A stretch of DNA of 64,000 nt from Strigamia acuminata (taxonomy: Eukaryota; Arthropoda; Chilopoda; Geophilomorpha; Linotaeniidae), in contig OX442318.1 of assembly GCA_949358305.1 (NCBI GenBank), positions 13,930,517-13,994,516 on the forward strand. The letters are read 5' to 3'. Below the pieces are notes generated by a model. That model was not told where the DNA came from. It was given only the letters and a program-made list of their open reading frames with translations, and searched no databases. The translations under genes were made by a program, and so were the position numbers. Below are positions 8,901 to 19,178 of this stretch, piece by piece. Positions within the stretch are counted from its first letter, which is position 1. Every line of letters starts with the position of its first letter.

Positions 8901-10753
8901 AGGTTGATCTTCCTCCTACGATACAAGCTCGTCGTGGTTCGGGCAAAAAGGGAAAGAAGGTCAAAGATCCTTTGTCGCTGCCGCTGGATATGACTAAGTG
9001 GAGACGGGTCCAGTCTGTCCGGAAAGCCGGGGCAACGGCTGGGAAAATTGATGTGGTTTATTTCTCGCCCAATGAAGACAAACTTAGAAGTCGGACTGAC
9101 GTTGCGCGATGGTGCGACGCAGAGGGTTACCACTACGACCCAGATCTTTTTGACTTCAAAACCTTAGAGGGTGAAGAACCCGAACTCCCTTTTGCCGGTT
9201 TCTGTGCCGTAGAGCCTGATACCTACGAGGAGGCAATGAGGCACACCAACAAACGGGACTGGGAAAAGGCGATGAAAGAAGAGACAGATATCTTCGACGA
9301 TCGAACTGTCTATAAAGAAATTGATAAGCCCGAAGGAGAGTTGCTTTTGGGATCAAAATGGATTTATAAAATGAAAAGGGACCAGTCGGGTGCAGTCGCG
9401 CGCTACCGGGCTCGCTTGGTAGCACAAGGCTTCAAGCAGAGGCCGGGCATTGACTTTACGGAGGTATTTTCCCCCGTAGTCAATTTCGTCCTCGTTATAG
9501 TGTTTTTCTGTACCTTGGTGATACTGAAAGGTTGGAGAGATGTCCACCTTGACATCAAGGCCGCGTACTTGTACGGGGACCTTGATAAGGTCCAATTCAT
9601 GGAGATTCCCAAGGGCTACAGAACAGCCGAAAACCAACATAAGTGTTGGATGCTGTTGAAGTCATTATATGGACTACATCAGAGTGGACGGATGTGGTAC
9701 CAAGCCCTCCACGACCGTCTACTCCAACTGGGATTTGTGCCCTTGTTGGGTCTTAACTGTGTTTATGCGTTAGACAACGACGCAATTCTTATCTTTTACG
9801 TGGACGACATAGTTCTCTTCTCCAAGGATGACTACGTCGAGGAATGCGTTGTTCGATGGATTAGGGAATCCTTTGACACGGTTGATTTGGGTCCCGTGAC
9901 CCTCTTGTTAGGCATAGCCTTTGATAGGTCTGGGGGCCAAATTAGGATCCATCAAAGGGCATACATAGAAAAACTTTGTAAGTTGTATGGGGTCGACTCA
10001 TGCCTTCGGATTAGAGTACCTGGGACGCCAGGAACGATTATTCAGGGCGTGACGGAAAAGGAGCGGGTTGATTCCACTTTCCCCTATCGCAACTTAGTGG
10101 GAAGTCTCTTGTTCTTGGCGAGCAGGACAAGGCCAGACATCCTGTTCTCGGTCATTGTCCTCTCACAATACAATGAGAAACATTCGACGCGTCACATTAG
10201 TATGTTATTGCAAATTTTGCGATATCTGGCAAATACGTCGGATTATATGATTAATCTTTCCAATTGCCGAAATGATAATCTAACTGTGTATACCGACGCG
10301 TCGTTTGCCCTCGATGCAGACAAAAGGAGAAGCTTCGGGGGTCACATAGTCTATTTGGGTGGCGTTCCGATCATGTGGAACTGCCATAAGCAGTCAATGA
10401 CTGCGTTATCGATCATGGAGAGTGAATTTCTGGCCGTGGTCGATGGCGTAAAGGAGATTATATGGCTAGAGAGGCTTTACGATGCCGACATCATGTTCAG
10501 CATCAATCGGAACACCCCATGCGTGTACGCGGACAGTATGCCCGCGATACAATACGCCAAAAACCGAATAGAGAATAGGGCGAATAAACATATCGACGTA
10601 AAGCTTCATTTCCTCAGGGACTGGTTTGAGCGCGGAACGTTTGCTATTAAGCATATTCCAGGGGCCCTGAATGTCGCCGATGTGATGACCAAATGGTTAC
10701 CCAAGCCCAGACTTAACACCTTGTGTGAGCATTTATTTGTAAGGCGCAAATAA
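5906..10753 (+). CDS. Copia-type Gag-Pol polyprotein, intact
   Basis: This encodes all proteins for reverse transcription and integration. I chose the ATG at 5906 (product begins MASKHDDYKDIKKLDGTNYA) because the frame upstream has only a GTG. The product is 1616 aa with no internal stop. Gag: KLDGTNYATW N-terminal module; CCHC knuckle CFTCGGSGHFAREC at ~236-249. Protease: active site WYVDTGATDH, catalytic Asp ~330. Integrase: GAG-pre-integrase/HHCC zinc region from ~570 (WHSRMGHH ... CDACARAKS); catalytic D636, D699, E735, giving exact D(35)E spacing. Reverse transcriptase: ~1119-1360, with HLDIKAAYLYG and FYVDD (Asp ~1300/1301). RNase H: YTDASF (~1462) and MESE. Gag and Pol are one frame without frameshift, as in many copia elements. 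All catalytic residues I can check are present, so it may be autonomous. Confidence 0.95.
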   Translation: MASKHDDYKDIKKLDGTNYATWSVQVQLLLKYNGVWGHVSGSEPPLAATATAKEKREFNAREDKAMSTICMSCAEPQQVIAVACPTAAKVWEALKDAYQPTTRARRARLRREFLNMKLRDNEEMLVFTGRVDRKIVELKDVKIEVTDEFQAFQYLDLLPPQYEAVKQTAYHWSDTEFTAKNVKERLLGEYNRLYEQTNEFGVPPVLADNTTAFYTKGKWKPRGKTPNSPGTSRGTCFTCGGSGHFARECPSPPKQQGTFPASAGSPAQLNRGGTRGKGRGRGGPQRANLTQLDPYTDEPYTLYSAVSEEKPTVPLSLVSHGNYDSQWYVDTGATDHFSFNRNWFSNFKPLSNFSVLQGEGKSKIEGVGNIVLTSLYGQRTRKITLTNVFFAPNFRKNLISLGRTDEAGLCTIVKDGKMSIFKDKIEEPLISAVRTSDRLYKVNCRVEVNSVNTAALTAQQDTAAVLDLIKSSVKDEKFVQPLLTILDFKSALLKSFCKPDMGKSASNLSTQVSEPTKANAPAAINLQKTVNEVQTPPAIVPEANATAKVNKSGDTGIKMRKKEISQSMDTWHSRMGHHNAKGIIKLTESEDVFGINLSNKELSTCDACARAKSTRASFPPIITISTKGVLDLVHMDVWGASQATSLGGANFYFILVDDYSRYMWIITMKTKGEVLGHFKRWLTEVERTTSRKVKCIKTDNGGEFISRNWDDYASKIGLKCIRTNTYSPEMNSVAERANRTIVGGVRALMLENDFPYPLWAELATTIVYLKNRFPHEGLGGKVPYTVFFGKKLSLRHIRCIGSKTFVHIPSQVRKGKLEGRAWAGALIGYAISTRGYRVWDPVRNQVFASKHVRIFEDSYWYEIGKRLQQPIKQPQGGQFKHFGDSSSDTEGDDDDSVAPIPEIVEEVQEALPPPIPPPVEPPVPKEKPPLPTTPKPVFRPELRPLVKQAIQQPAIETVEGDLVGDAGAGDNPVEEIGGAKGDNGDGENYFNVYPDDDEEVDLPPTIQARRGSGKKGKKVKDPLSLPLDMTKWRRVQSVRKAGATAGKIDVVYFSPNEDKLRSRTDVARWCDAEGYHYDPDLFDFKTLEGEEPELPFAGFCAVEPDTYEEAMRHTNKRDWEKAMKEETDIFDDRTVYKEIDKPEGELLLGSKWIYKMKRDQSGAVARYRARLVAQGFKQRPGIDFTEVFSPVVNFVLVIVFFCTLVILKGWRDVHLDIKAAYLYGDLDKVQFMEIPKGYRTAENQHKCWMLLKSLYGLHQSGRMWYQALHDRLLQLGFVPLLGLNCVYALDNDAILIFYVDDIVLFSKDDYVEECVVRWIRESFDTVDLGPVTLLLGIAFDRSGGQIRIHQRAYIEKLCKLYGVDSCLRIRVPGTPGTIIQGVTEKERVDSTFPYRNLVGSLLFLASRTRPDILFSVIVLSQYNEKHSTRHISMLLQILRYLANTSDYMINLSNCRNDNLTVYTDASFALDADKRRSFGGHIVYLGGVPIMWNCHKQSMTALSIMESEFLAVVDGVKEIIWLERLYDADIMFSINRNTPCVYADSMPAIQYAKNRIENRANKHIDVKLHFLRDWFERGTFAIKHIPGALNVADVMTKWLPKPRLNTLCEHLFVRRK

Positions 10754-10759
10754 CCAAAC

Positions 10760-10770
10760 AAAGGGGGATA
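10760..10770 (+). promoter_or_regulatory. Polypurine tract of copia element
   Basis: AAAGGGGGATA directly precedes the 3' LTR and follows the gag-pol stop by 6 bp. It is the expected plus-strand DNA primer. Confidence 0.85.
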
Positions 10771-11247
10771 TATTGAGTTGTGGTGGAAATATTGTGTGTT
10801 TGGTTGTTTGTCGCCATATTGTATAGTTTGTGAATATTTACATTACACACTTTCCGGATATGTGTAATGAATGTGCTGCTATTTAATGTCTCGATGTCGC
10901 GTTCAATCGATCTCGATTTTTATTAATGCTGGTTCTGTACCGCGGTTGAACGTTTCCATTTAGCAGCATGCGCTGATAACATCGTCTGCTCAAAAGAGCG
11001 AGTCCTGTATTGTTATTATTGCTTAGTTATCGATTATGAATGTCATTGCTTTTATTTTATAATGTAAAGGACAAATCATTGAAATCCAACAATGATTTAT
11101 CCTATTTTTCCGAGTGCAGTTGTTAGCCTCGAAGCGTGTACACTTTTATGTGATATTAAACATGGCGCACGCATGTCGGTGTCGCGCACCTGTTTAGACA
11201 CTCGTCAACTCCTTTCTAACCGATGTTTTGGCCAGGAAATCGCTTTA
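10771..11247 (+). repeat. 3' LTR of copia element
   Basis: This is the second copy of the 477-bp LTR, matching 4228-4704 with no difference seen. It is followed by the ATGAC duplication. Confidence 0.95.
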
Positions 11248-11280
11248 ATGACATCACACGTAAGCGGTTTATCTTAAATA

Positions 11281-11450
11281 ACGTACTGCCTCATTTAAAC
11301 GCCCGGGTTCATTTAGACGCAGGGCCCGAATAAACGCCGGGGGTTGGGCGGCGTTTATTGCACCGTGCGCCGCCCCGAACCGACTTTACCGGGAGGGGGT
11401 CGGCCCAAAAAAAGAATTAAACGCCCGGGCGTTTAAATGAGGCAGTACGG
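11281..11450. mobile_element. GC-rich TA-flanked MITE (GTTTAAACG family, copy 1)
   Basis: Terminal inverted repeats of ~26 bp run from CGTACTGCCTCATTTAAACG to its complement, flanked by TA on both sides (11279-11280, 11451-11452). The interior is very GC-rich with GGCG/CGCC tracts and has no ORF. It sits 29 bp beyond the copia duplication. It is related to 40366-40650 and to the fragment at 2451. Confidence 0.75.
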
Positions 11451-12345
11451 TAAGCAAATGCTACCATTATCCATATGTAATTTGGCTCATTGATGGAACT
11501 TTCAATTGAGTAACATTCCAAAGCACACCACCAATCTAGCCAAGCACAAATTCATGGTTAAGAAAATTTTTACACTTTAATGGTCTTCAACATCTCCATT
11601 AGATCCTATTGAAGATCTTTAGAAAGTGCTTGACCATCAGTTTCAATGAAACGACCAGAAACCTAAAAAACAAAGTAAAAAACTTGGAACATTCTCTGAG
11701 AATAAGAGCAGATTCCTCTTGGCACATTGCAAAAACTGATCGATTTAACAGTTTGGAGATGTTTGGTTGCAATTAACGTGATTTTTATTGTTTTTTTTTG
11801 TATTATTTACAAAGTTGTCAACAAAAATTACCTTTGATCGGTGATATCTTTTATACTAAATAAATTACATCCAAAAAACATATTAATATTGCATTAAATG
11901 GGTGAAAAAATCTACTAGATATACATACTGTATGTGTCAAAATTCGAGGATTCCAGCATTTGTCTCATTACTTATGATCAATACTATACAGACACCCTAT
12001 TGGGTCAATTAAAACCATTTCTGACCACTTCCAATCATTGACCACAAACAGGAAGTGCTTCGAAAGAAATTTTTTGTCTTGTCCAAATGGAGTGTTCCGC
12101 ACTCCTATTCTTAAAGTCATGTCTATGTTAATTTGTGACTGTGCCCTGGCACAGCGCCACCGGTGCTAAAACTATGAATAAAGACAGTTTATTGTGGAGT
12201 TGGATGGGGCCAATAAAAAATATACACAAACATTTAAAAATAATAATCTGCAATTAAATGCAGCAATAAATTCAATTCTATTGCCAGTTACTCTATTTGG
12301 GTCATTAGATTTCATTCATACCAAAAATAGTTTTAAGATATAAGT
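11451..12345. other. AT-rich non-coding DNA
   Basis: No ORF, repeat or RNA gene is supported here. A small palindrome TGTGCC-CT-GGCACA lies near 12138. Confidence 0.5.
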
Positions 12346-12369
12346 TATATATATATATATATATATATA
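12346..12369. repeat. (AT)n microsatellite
   Basis: An uninterrupted alternating AT run of about 12 units. Confidence 0.9.
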
Positions 12370-12510
12370 GGCTGCATGGGCTGACTGCAGTATTATTGAC
12401 AATACAGCACCACAGGGAATGGGAAATTGCAGCAGTAAAAAGCACAAAAGTTCACACATTGACCCAACATATTTCTCTCCAATTCAATTACAATTTGACA
12501 TTGCATAAAC

Positions 12511-12597
12511 ATGCCAAATGGAATTATTTCAAAATCAATGCCAAATGGAATTATTTCAAAATCAATGCCAAATGGAATTATTTCAAAATCAATGCCA
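12511..12597. repeat. 27-bp tandem repeat, 3.2 copies
   Basis: The unit starts ATGCCAAATGGAATTATTTC and ends AAAATCA. Copies at 12511, 12538 and 12565 are identical. The length is divisible by 3, so ORFs across it are repeat artefacts. Confidence 0.9.
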
Positions 12598-13810
12598 ATT
12601 CATTAACATCAAACAAAGCAAATTTAACCCCAAACAAAATGGTAATGAAATTCCAGAAAACTACTCACAGGTGGAGAAAATGACAATAACAATAATAGAC
12701 AAAGCCTGAAGCACACTCTAAGATTAAAACGTGTCGAAGTAAGCAATTGAGAGCTTAAAAATAATACCTAATCATCTGCTACCTGACATAATGCCATGAA
12801 TCATTAAACTGATATTTAAAAACACCTATTTTAGAATAGAACAAGAAAGCAAGATAACCCCTTTATTGTTCAAGAAGAAATGATATACAGTACCGTACAG
12901 AAAATGTGTGACACAATATAGCCACAAAAAATGTGGTGATAAATCAACCCATCTATTATTAGTTCAGATTTACTGTCTGCAAATCTCCGCTGACAAAGGA
13001 TGTGACATATGGCCAGAATCCCAAAGCTAAAACTTGAAGTCATCTTGGATATTTTATTTTAAAGGTTTAAAAAAAAATTACGACTGAAACCCGTTATTGC
13101 AAAATCACTCTTCCAACGAAAAGTTTTAAAATTCTCAATTGTGGTCCAATTGATGTCGTAGCTTTGGATCCCACAATAACTAAATCCGACTCTGCTTACA
13201 CTTCTCTCTACTAAATTACCGCTTTTCTTCAATTCTAAGACGCCAATGATTGTAAGACGCACCTCATTTTTAGAGATGTTAATGTAGGGGGAAAGGTGCA
13301 TCTGAAAACTAGTTCACAATGCTGCGAATTGTTGTTCACAATTACGTGACAAACTTCGGTTATATGCAATATTTCGCGCAACAATTATTGCAAAAACAGT
13401 GAATTGAACATTTTCAATTCTGAATTAGCTTCGCGTATGTCATGTGACACGTTGCTTCTGCCACGTGACATTTTCCAACAATCAAACAGTCTTCTTCACC
13501 TACAACAACACCCTCTTCATCTTGGATTGAACAATGCACAGCTGTTCTGCGCATGTTTGCGTCGCAAGAGTGTTCAAAATTGGGCCAGTTTCTCTGCATT
13601 GTGAATTAGAATCAAAGATACCATCCAACACAGCATTATTAGTCTTAATTCTTCAACTAACAACAAATAAAATAAGACTTACTTTAGGGCATGGTGACTG
13701 CCTACTGACTGTCGATCCAATGCAGTCAACTTCATGTTGTGTCTCCCTTGTGGCGTTGAATCAATGCCAAGTCAATGATGGGATATCGCTGTTGTTCGAT
13801 AACTAGAATA
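12598..13810. other. AT-rich non-coding DNA
   Basis: I see no supported gene. The stretch 13230-13290 shares AAGACG/ATTGTAAGACGC wording with the palindromic repeat flanking the LTR element at 40.8/46.2 kb. Confidence 0.4.
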
Positions 13811-13969
13811 CTGTTATGCGTACGGACCGTTCCGCTAATTAATCTAATTGATAGACCTGACAACAATGTTTGTAAACAGTGCCATCTGTTGTCAAAATTT
13901 AGCAACTAATTAATCCAATATAAAGGATATGGATTGGCCGAAAAGCGGAACGGTCCGTACGCGTAACAA
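13811..13969. mobile_element. 159-bp TA-flanked MITE
   Basis: Inverted ends of ~26 bp (TGTTATGCGTACGGACCGTT ... and complement) carry two transitions, with TA at 13809-13810 and 13970-13971. There is no coding capacity. The TA target fits Tc1/mariner-type mobilisation, but the superfamily is not certain. Confidence 0.75.
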
Positions 13970-14747
13970 TATGTACAGTATCTCAGGATGGCAACAGTGC
14001 AGTGCTTTGTACATTTATCTTCTGTTGTTGCCCAATAAAAAACAAATAATAAATAAATAAAAGGACTTTATATTTCTGTTTCAAAAACTTAAACACGTTT
14101 CAAAATTGACCCGAGGACAAAGTGGAGTCTGAAGTGAAGTGTTGGAAGAGGTGAAGTTTTTATGCACAAGCATTCTGCAAGTTGAGAATACAAATGATGC
14201 CATAAATCTGCCCGATTGTAATAGAAAAATGTCCGCTGAATACAAACCACTTTCTTTCATTACCATTTTAAAAACTTATTTCAATAACTCTTTTTTCTAT
14301 TTAGAAAAAATAAAAAATAAAAAATTTCAATCAATAAAAATAAGATCTGCTTTCACATAAACTTTTCAAAATGCCAGTTCATAACCAACAAAAAAAAATT
14401 ACAATCTTCCTATACACAATCTTCCACTGAATTGGAACTCCAACTAATTCAAATAGCATTTGTGGGCTTTCCTACATTTCAAATCCCTTTTCTGTACAAT
14501 TTTTTTTTGGTATTTGTATGACAACTCAAATCGATGGAAATAAACTATCAGAACTGTCTTATTGAAGGTAAGAAAAAAAAGGGGGATAATAGAAACTGTC
14601 AAATCAAACCAGTGAAATGAGACTGGGAGTTTTTGTTGTTCATAAACCCTAAATTATAGTCAAGCGAGAGGGAGAAAAGAATAAGCTTTTCAGATTAAAC
14701 CATTAAACTTGTTTCCAATACCGTAGTGTTTGTCGCCTGTGAATGTA

Positions 14748-15030
14748 CAGTCGTGTTCAAAAAAACTGAACCCTCACTATGCTGGCAATTGAACTTGTGA
14801 GTAATTTTGTGTTTCAACACTAGGTGAAACACCAGACATCAACAAGGGATAATACTTGTATAGCCTTGTCTGTATTATCACCTGTTGATGTCTGGTGTTT
14901 CACCTAGTGGCAAAACACAAAATTACTCAGAATTTCAATTGCCAGCCTAGAGTCTTATTCTTTTATTTTCTTACATTTTAGTGTTTGGTTCATTAAATAG
15001 AGTGAGGGTCCAGTTTTTTTAACACGACTG
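14748..15030. mobile_element. Tc1/mariner-type hairpin MITE
   Basis: The ends CAGTCGTGTTCAAAAAAACT and complement are flanked by TA (14746-14747, 15031-15032). Almost the whole 283 bp is an imperfect palindrome: the ~100-bp arms around GGTGAAACACCAGACATCAA and its complement can fold into a long hairpin. A broken second copy is at ~37.6-38.0 kb. Confidence 0.8.
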
Positions 15031-15032
15031 TA

Positions 15033-15240
15033 CAGTCGTAGACGAAAAAAATTCCCTTCAGTTTAGCTGTTTTAATTTTATTTACCAGGTGGCATAAAAA
15101 TCCATTGAGATTCAATGACATCAATCTTGACCCGGTCTCTCGTCTTGCCGTAACAACAGTATTAAAAGATAGACCGGCAAATAATGATAGATAAACTTAA
15201 AATAGCTAAACTGAAGGGAAGTTTTTTTTGTCCACAACTG
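15033..15240. mobile_element. Second Tc1/mariner-type MITE abutting the first
   Basis: Inverted ends of ~38 bp share CCCTTCAGTTTAGCT at the inner side. The left end CAGTCGTAGACG starts directly after the TA that also ends the preceding MITE; the right end is followed by TA at 15241-15242. The two elements share one TA. Confidence 0.75.
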
Positions 15241-16678
15241 TACATCCTAACACTCTTTTCTCTTCTGTCGTCTGCTACACCCGCAAAACATCAAAACAAG
15301 CTCTACTTGTTTCTAACCGACAATATGGCTGACTGTTTAGTTAGTTACCTGGCCAACCGTTTCCAGGCGAAAATATGGGTGCTCTGTTGTTACATTCATA
15401 ACTGCAAATAAAAATAATAGAAAGATGATTAGAGCAAACAGGCAAGAACATTTCGGCTTTATTCCTAAATTTAATGAACCAAAGACTATAAAGTAAGAAA
15501 ATAAAAAATAAGACTTTGAAATTGTTGGACTTTCCTACATAAATGGTCTTTAGAACACCAAGCATGCTAATGGGAACTGTCAAACCATAAATTACACACA
15601 CCCTGCATTCTCCACTTTCCATTGTTCTATGTGATTCTCTCATGTTTCAACAGTAGCAATACCAACACCACCTAGTGGTAACATTGCTACAAGTTGTTCC
15701 GCATAAGATGAGCTTTGAAACATCACGCGTCTTCTTCGATGAGTAAAACCAATCGTTTGCAAGAGTGAAGAATTTCTAAGTTATTTTAATGAAACTTAAC
15801 AAATTTATAAAGTGCCTTGCCTAATGGTAGTTTAATTTACAAACGAGAACTAAGTTACTAATAATGTTGCAACGGTTCAAAACTTGCCAGTAACTGTGAG
15901 GCATTGATACTACCAAGACCATCTACTTAGCAACATTGATTAATGCCTTAATGATTCATTACTTGTTGGCAATCTTCCAGCTCTTCTGCTCTCTATCCAT
16001 TTACACCACACCAAGTGAACCGTTAAAAATTCCCCCGTAAACATATTGCTTTTATAATCTCATTGCACCAAACAAATGATGCCCTACAACTTTACAATTG
16101 ACATTTTTAGTCCAACTTTGTCCAAAAGTCCCATAAATTCCTCCAATCCCGTGAAACAAAATCTGAATAAAAGAACATTTCCCCTTAATGACTAGATAAA
16201 TGTTCTATTTTTTGGTGGATGTAAAGAAATGTAGATTGATAAACATTAGCTTACGACTTGCTTGACGAGTATATGAACTAACACGAGTGATTTATTACAA
16301 CTGAAAAACAGTGTCTGCTGACCAAATGGGGCAGCATCACAAATTGTAACAAAAGGTCAAAGTAACTAATGGAGTGGAAGATACTACAGTAACCTTGGGT
16401 TAAACCTAATAACGATCGACCTTTTTGACCATTACACGTGTATGAATGGCAGTTTGCATGATTGAGACAAAGATGTCAAAGAAATAGCCAGTCTCAGTTC
16501 TAAGAATTAATCTAAATCAGCAATAGCAACATTTGTTATCATTATTTCACCATTATTTAACAATGAAATTTATCACCGAGTTTAAGTTATAAGATTAAAT
16601 GTTTACGCATAAATGCTTCAAATGTGACCTCAAACCACTGAAAAACCACAGTAATAATTGTGGAAAATGAACTGGACA
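15241..16678. other. AT-rich non-coding DNA
   Basis: No gene, RNA or repeat that I can support. Confidence 0.5.
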
Positions 16679-17616
16679 CACTGGAAAAAAATATGGTTTT
16701 ACAAATTGTAAATGTTCCAAAAGTTAATGTGGAAATGTGAGCTTTACAGTTTTTGTAAAGTTGTTGTAAAATCGAAGAAAAATTAGACATTTAACATTGA
16801 ATTTAATCACTTTGTAAATTTTATGTGTAAATTAGACATTTACATTAAATTTAAGTTGCTTGTAAATGATTTGGAAAGTTAATGTATGAGTTTATCACCA
16901 GCTGGCGATATATTTCAAAAATAAAAAATTAAAAAATTTACATTTGTTAAATATGGGGTTGGTTCTGTCAATTTTATTTCAAAAATTAAGTAGAATATCA
17001 TTGTTGGTGTTAAATGAAACAAAAATGTGATACAAATTCGGTAGTTTAACATTTTAATTTGGTTGTAGAAGTTGTAACAATCGCAACAATTGATGCGAGC
17101 TTGTATTATTGCCTTCTGTTGATTTTGTTCACTTTATTGATTGACGCTATGAATCCTCTGCAAATCTTATGTGAGATTTGTATGAAAATTTCATGGGATT
17201 TATTTTCATGGGATTTATTGTCATGGGATTTATTGTCATGAGATTTACTTTTATGAGATTTATTTTCATGAAATAATGGAAATATTTACATGTAAATATT
17301 TTGAAATAAATTATAATAAATTTAGAAGTTAAAAATTAAAAAAAGAATTAAAATTAAATTAAATTTATTGTTAAAACTGACAAATTTAAAATTAAATTAA
17401 AATTAAATTTATTGTTAAATCTGAAAAATTTGAAATTTACAAACTGTAAAGTTATTGTGCGTGTTTATTGTAAAATGTCTTTTTACTTTTGTAAAGTTAT
17501 TGTTTAAAACAAAACTTTACAATCTTTGTAAATGTGACTTTACAAAGCCGAAAGTTCATATTTACAATAACTTTTCAGCAATTAAAAGACATTTAAAGCC
17601 ATATTTTTTTCCAGTG
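16679..17616. mobile_element. CACTA-like non-autonomous DNA transposon
   Basis: Perfect 18-bp terminal inverted repeats CACTGGAAAAAAATATGG are flanked by the 3-bp direct repeat ACA. TGTAAA/TTTACA hexamers are very dense near both ends (about nine in the first 200 bp, about eight in the last 200 bp). CACT(A/G) ends, a 3-bp duplication and many short subterminal repeats are hallmarks of the CACTA (En/Spm, CMC) superfamily. No transposase is encoded. The 938-bp body also contains an internal tandem repeat at 17191-17271. Confidence 0.7.
17191..17271. repeat. 15-bp tandem repeat inside CACTA-like element
   Basis: Five to six units of TCATGGGATTTATTT, becoming degenerate (TCATGAGATTTA) towards the right. 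Confidence 0.8.
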
Positions 17617-19150
17617 ACATTTCAGTTTGGGTTTTAGCATTTAGTCCTAAAAACCGCTAACTGTTTTCTTACCAAAAAAGAGTCTCTAAACATAGGAATT
17701 AAAATGCCAATTCAATTTCATCCTTGAATGAACACACAAACAAAACATTAAAAATGCTCATACAAATGACACATTACACTAAATTCCAACCAAGAAAAGA
17801 AGTTGGAACATTACAATGTCTTAATCTTCCTCAGCCTCAAGTGGTTGTTGTGCTGAATGGAAAATAATGTAGCAACACAATTAGGAATCAAGGGGCACCA
17901 GCAACATAAAAAAGTAAGCTCACAAAGAAATAAGAGCAAGAAAGAAAAATCTCTACACTCCAACAAGCAATTACTAATTCGTGCGTGGAATGACAAAAGC
18001 ATTCACATCACCACCAACATAAAGCAGCTCGCCGCTCTTACCTTTGCTACAGTTAAAAACTCGTTTAACATGTCTTGTTTTACAATCCGCACAGTGCCTC
18101 CTGCCATTATTTTTAATTTAATAGACTAAATTAAACGAAATTACGACAGTACACTGCTGTACACTTAAACAAAATCCATATTTCATCTGTGGTTCTTGTT
18201 GATGTCAGAAACTATAAGAGATACATTAAGTAGTTTCATTAAATCTACGATTCTGCAATTCTCTAACTTCGCAGCGGCTTGCAGTGAAAGTCCAGAAATT
18301 CTGTCGGAATTTTACACAATAAGAATGCCGAATCACTGTATGACATTGGGTCAGTAACAGCTCACAACTGCTCTCTGTTCTGCCCTTTCATTGCTTTACC
18401 GCTTAATGATATACAGGTATACAATTCAAGTCTCAAGTTTACTCTTGCGTCAAAGCGTAGATCTTGCAATCATCAAATAACTATATTTATTGTGTTATCC
18501 AATTTTGAAATCTATTTATACTTTTAATCCAATTCTGTTTTAAATCTTATTTTCTTTGTCCAATCTCACACTATACAAGTATATTAAATAAGGAGTTTGT
18601 AGTGATTGCATGAGATCGCCTATCGAGTGTGATTGGACTTTTTGAATTCTCGTTATTGAATTGAAGTGAATTTTGATAAAATCTGATGTAAATATTAACT
18701 TAAATTGATATTCTGCTGAGTTGAAATAAAACCATGCTTTTTAGGTAAAGACAAGATTTATTGTATTAAAAAAAGGGGTTTACTTTCTTAAAACAGGAAC
18801 AAAGGGTTAAAATTGAAAACATATTGTACCATATCTTCTTTTCCATCTTGGAGTATTACTAAAAGCTGCAATTACAATGCTTGTTCTTCCATTCTTTTAA
18901 GCATGCTATGTTTTTTCCAGTGTTAGGAAATTGCTTGAAAAGAAAAAAAGAAAGTTTCTTTTCACACCCATTTTGGGTGAATTTTGCGCGGGTTAAAGCA
19001 AAACACGGTCGTAAATTTGTTGGTGCAAGTGTTGCATTTGCTTTTTACTGCCGAGTAAAAGTGATGTACTACTCGGTGTTGGTTTTAAGCACAGGCACTC
19101 AACAACTTGTCCTCTGAATGAGTTTTCAATTAGAAGTTCCATTAAACCGC
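17617..19150. other. AT-rich non-coding DNA
   Basis: Short ORFs on both strands around 17.81-18.13 kb have no recognisable motif. Nothing else is supported. Confidence 0.45.
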
Positions 19151-19178
19151 AAAGTTTGCAACAATTGTTGCAAACTTT
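19151..19178. repeat. Perfect 28-bp gapless palindrome
   Basis: The 14-bp half-site AAAGTTTGCAACAA is followed immediately by its exact reverse complement, centred on AATT. It could be a dimeric protein-binding site or cruciform. Confidence 0.85.

Larger units (their letters stand above)
4228..11247 (+). mobile_element. Complete Ty1/copia LTR retrotransposon
   Basis: The element is 7020 bp: 477-bp LTRs at both ends, primer-binding site, 1.2-kb leader, one long gag-pol frame and polypurine tract. It is flanked by a perfect 5-bp target duplication ATGAC (4223-4227 and 11248-11252). The two LTRs have the same length and I found no mismatch reading them base by base, so insertion is recent. The domain order protease, integrase, reverse transcriptase, RNase H defines the copia (Pseudoviridae) type. 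There is no env-like ORF. Confidence 0.97.
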
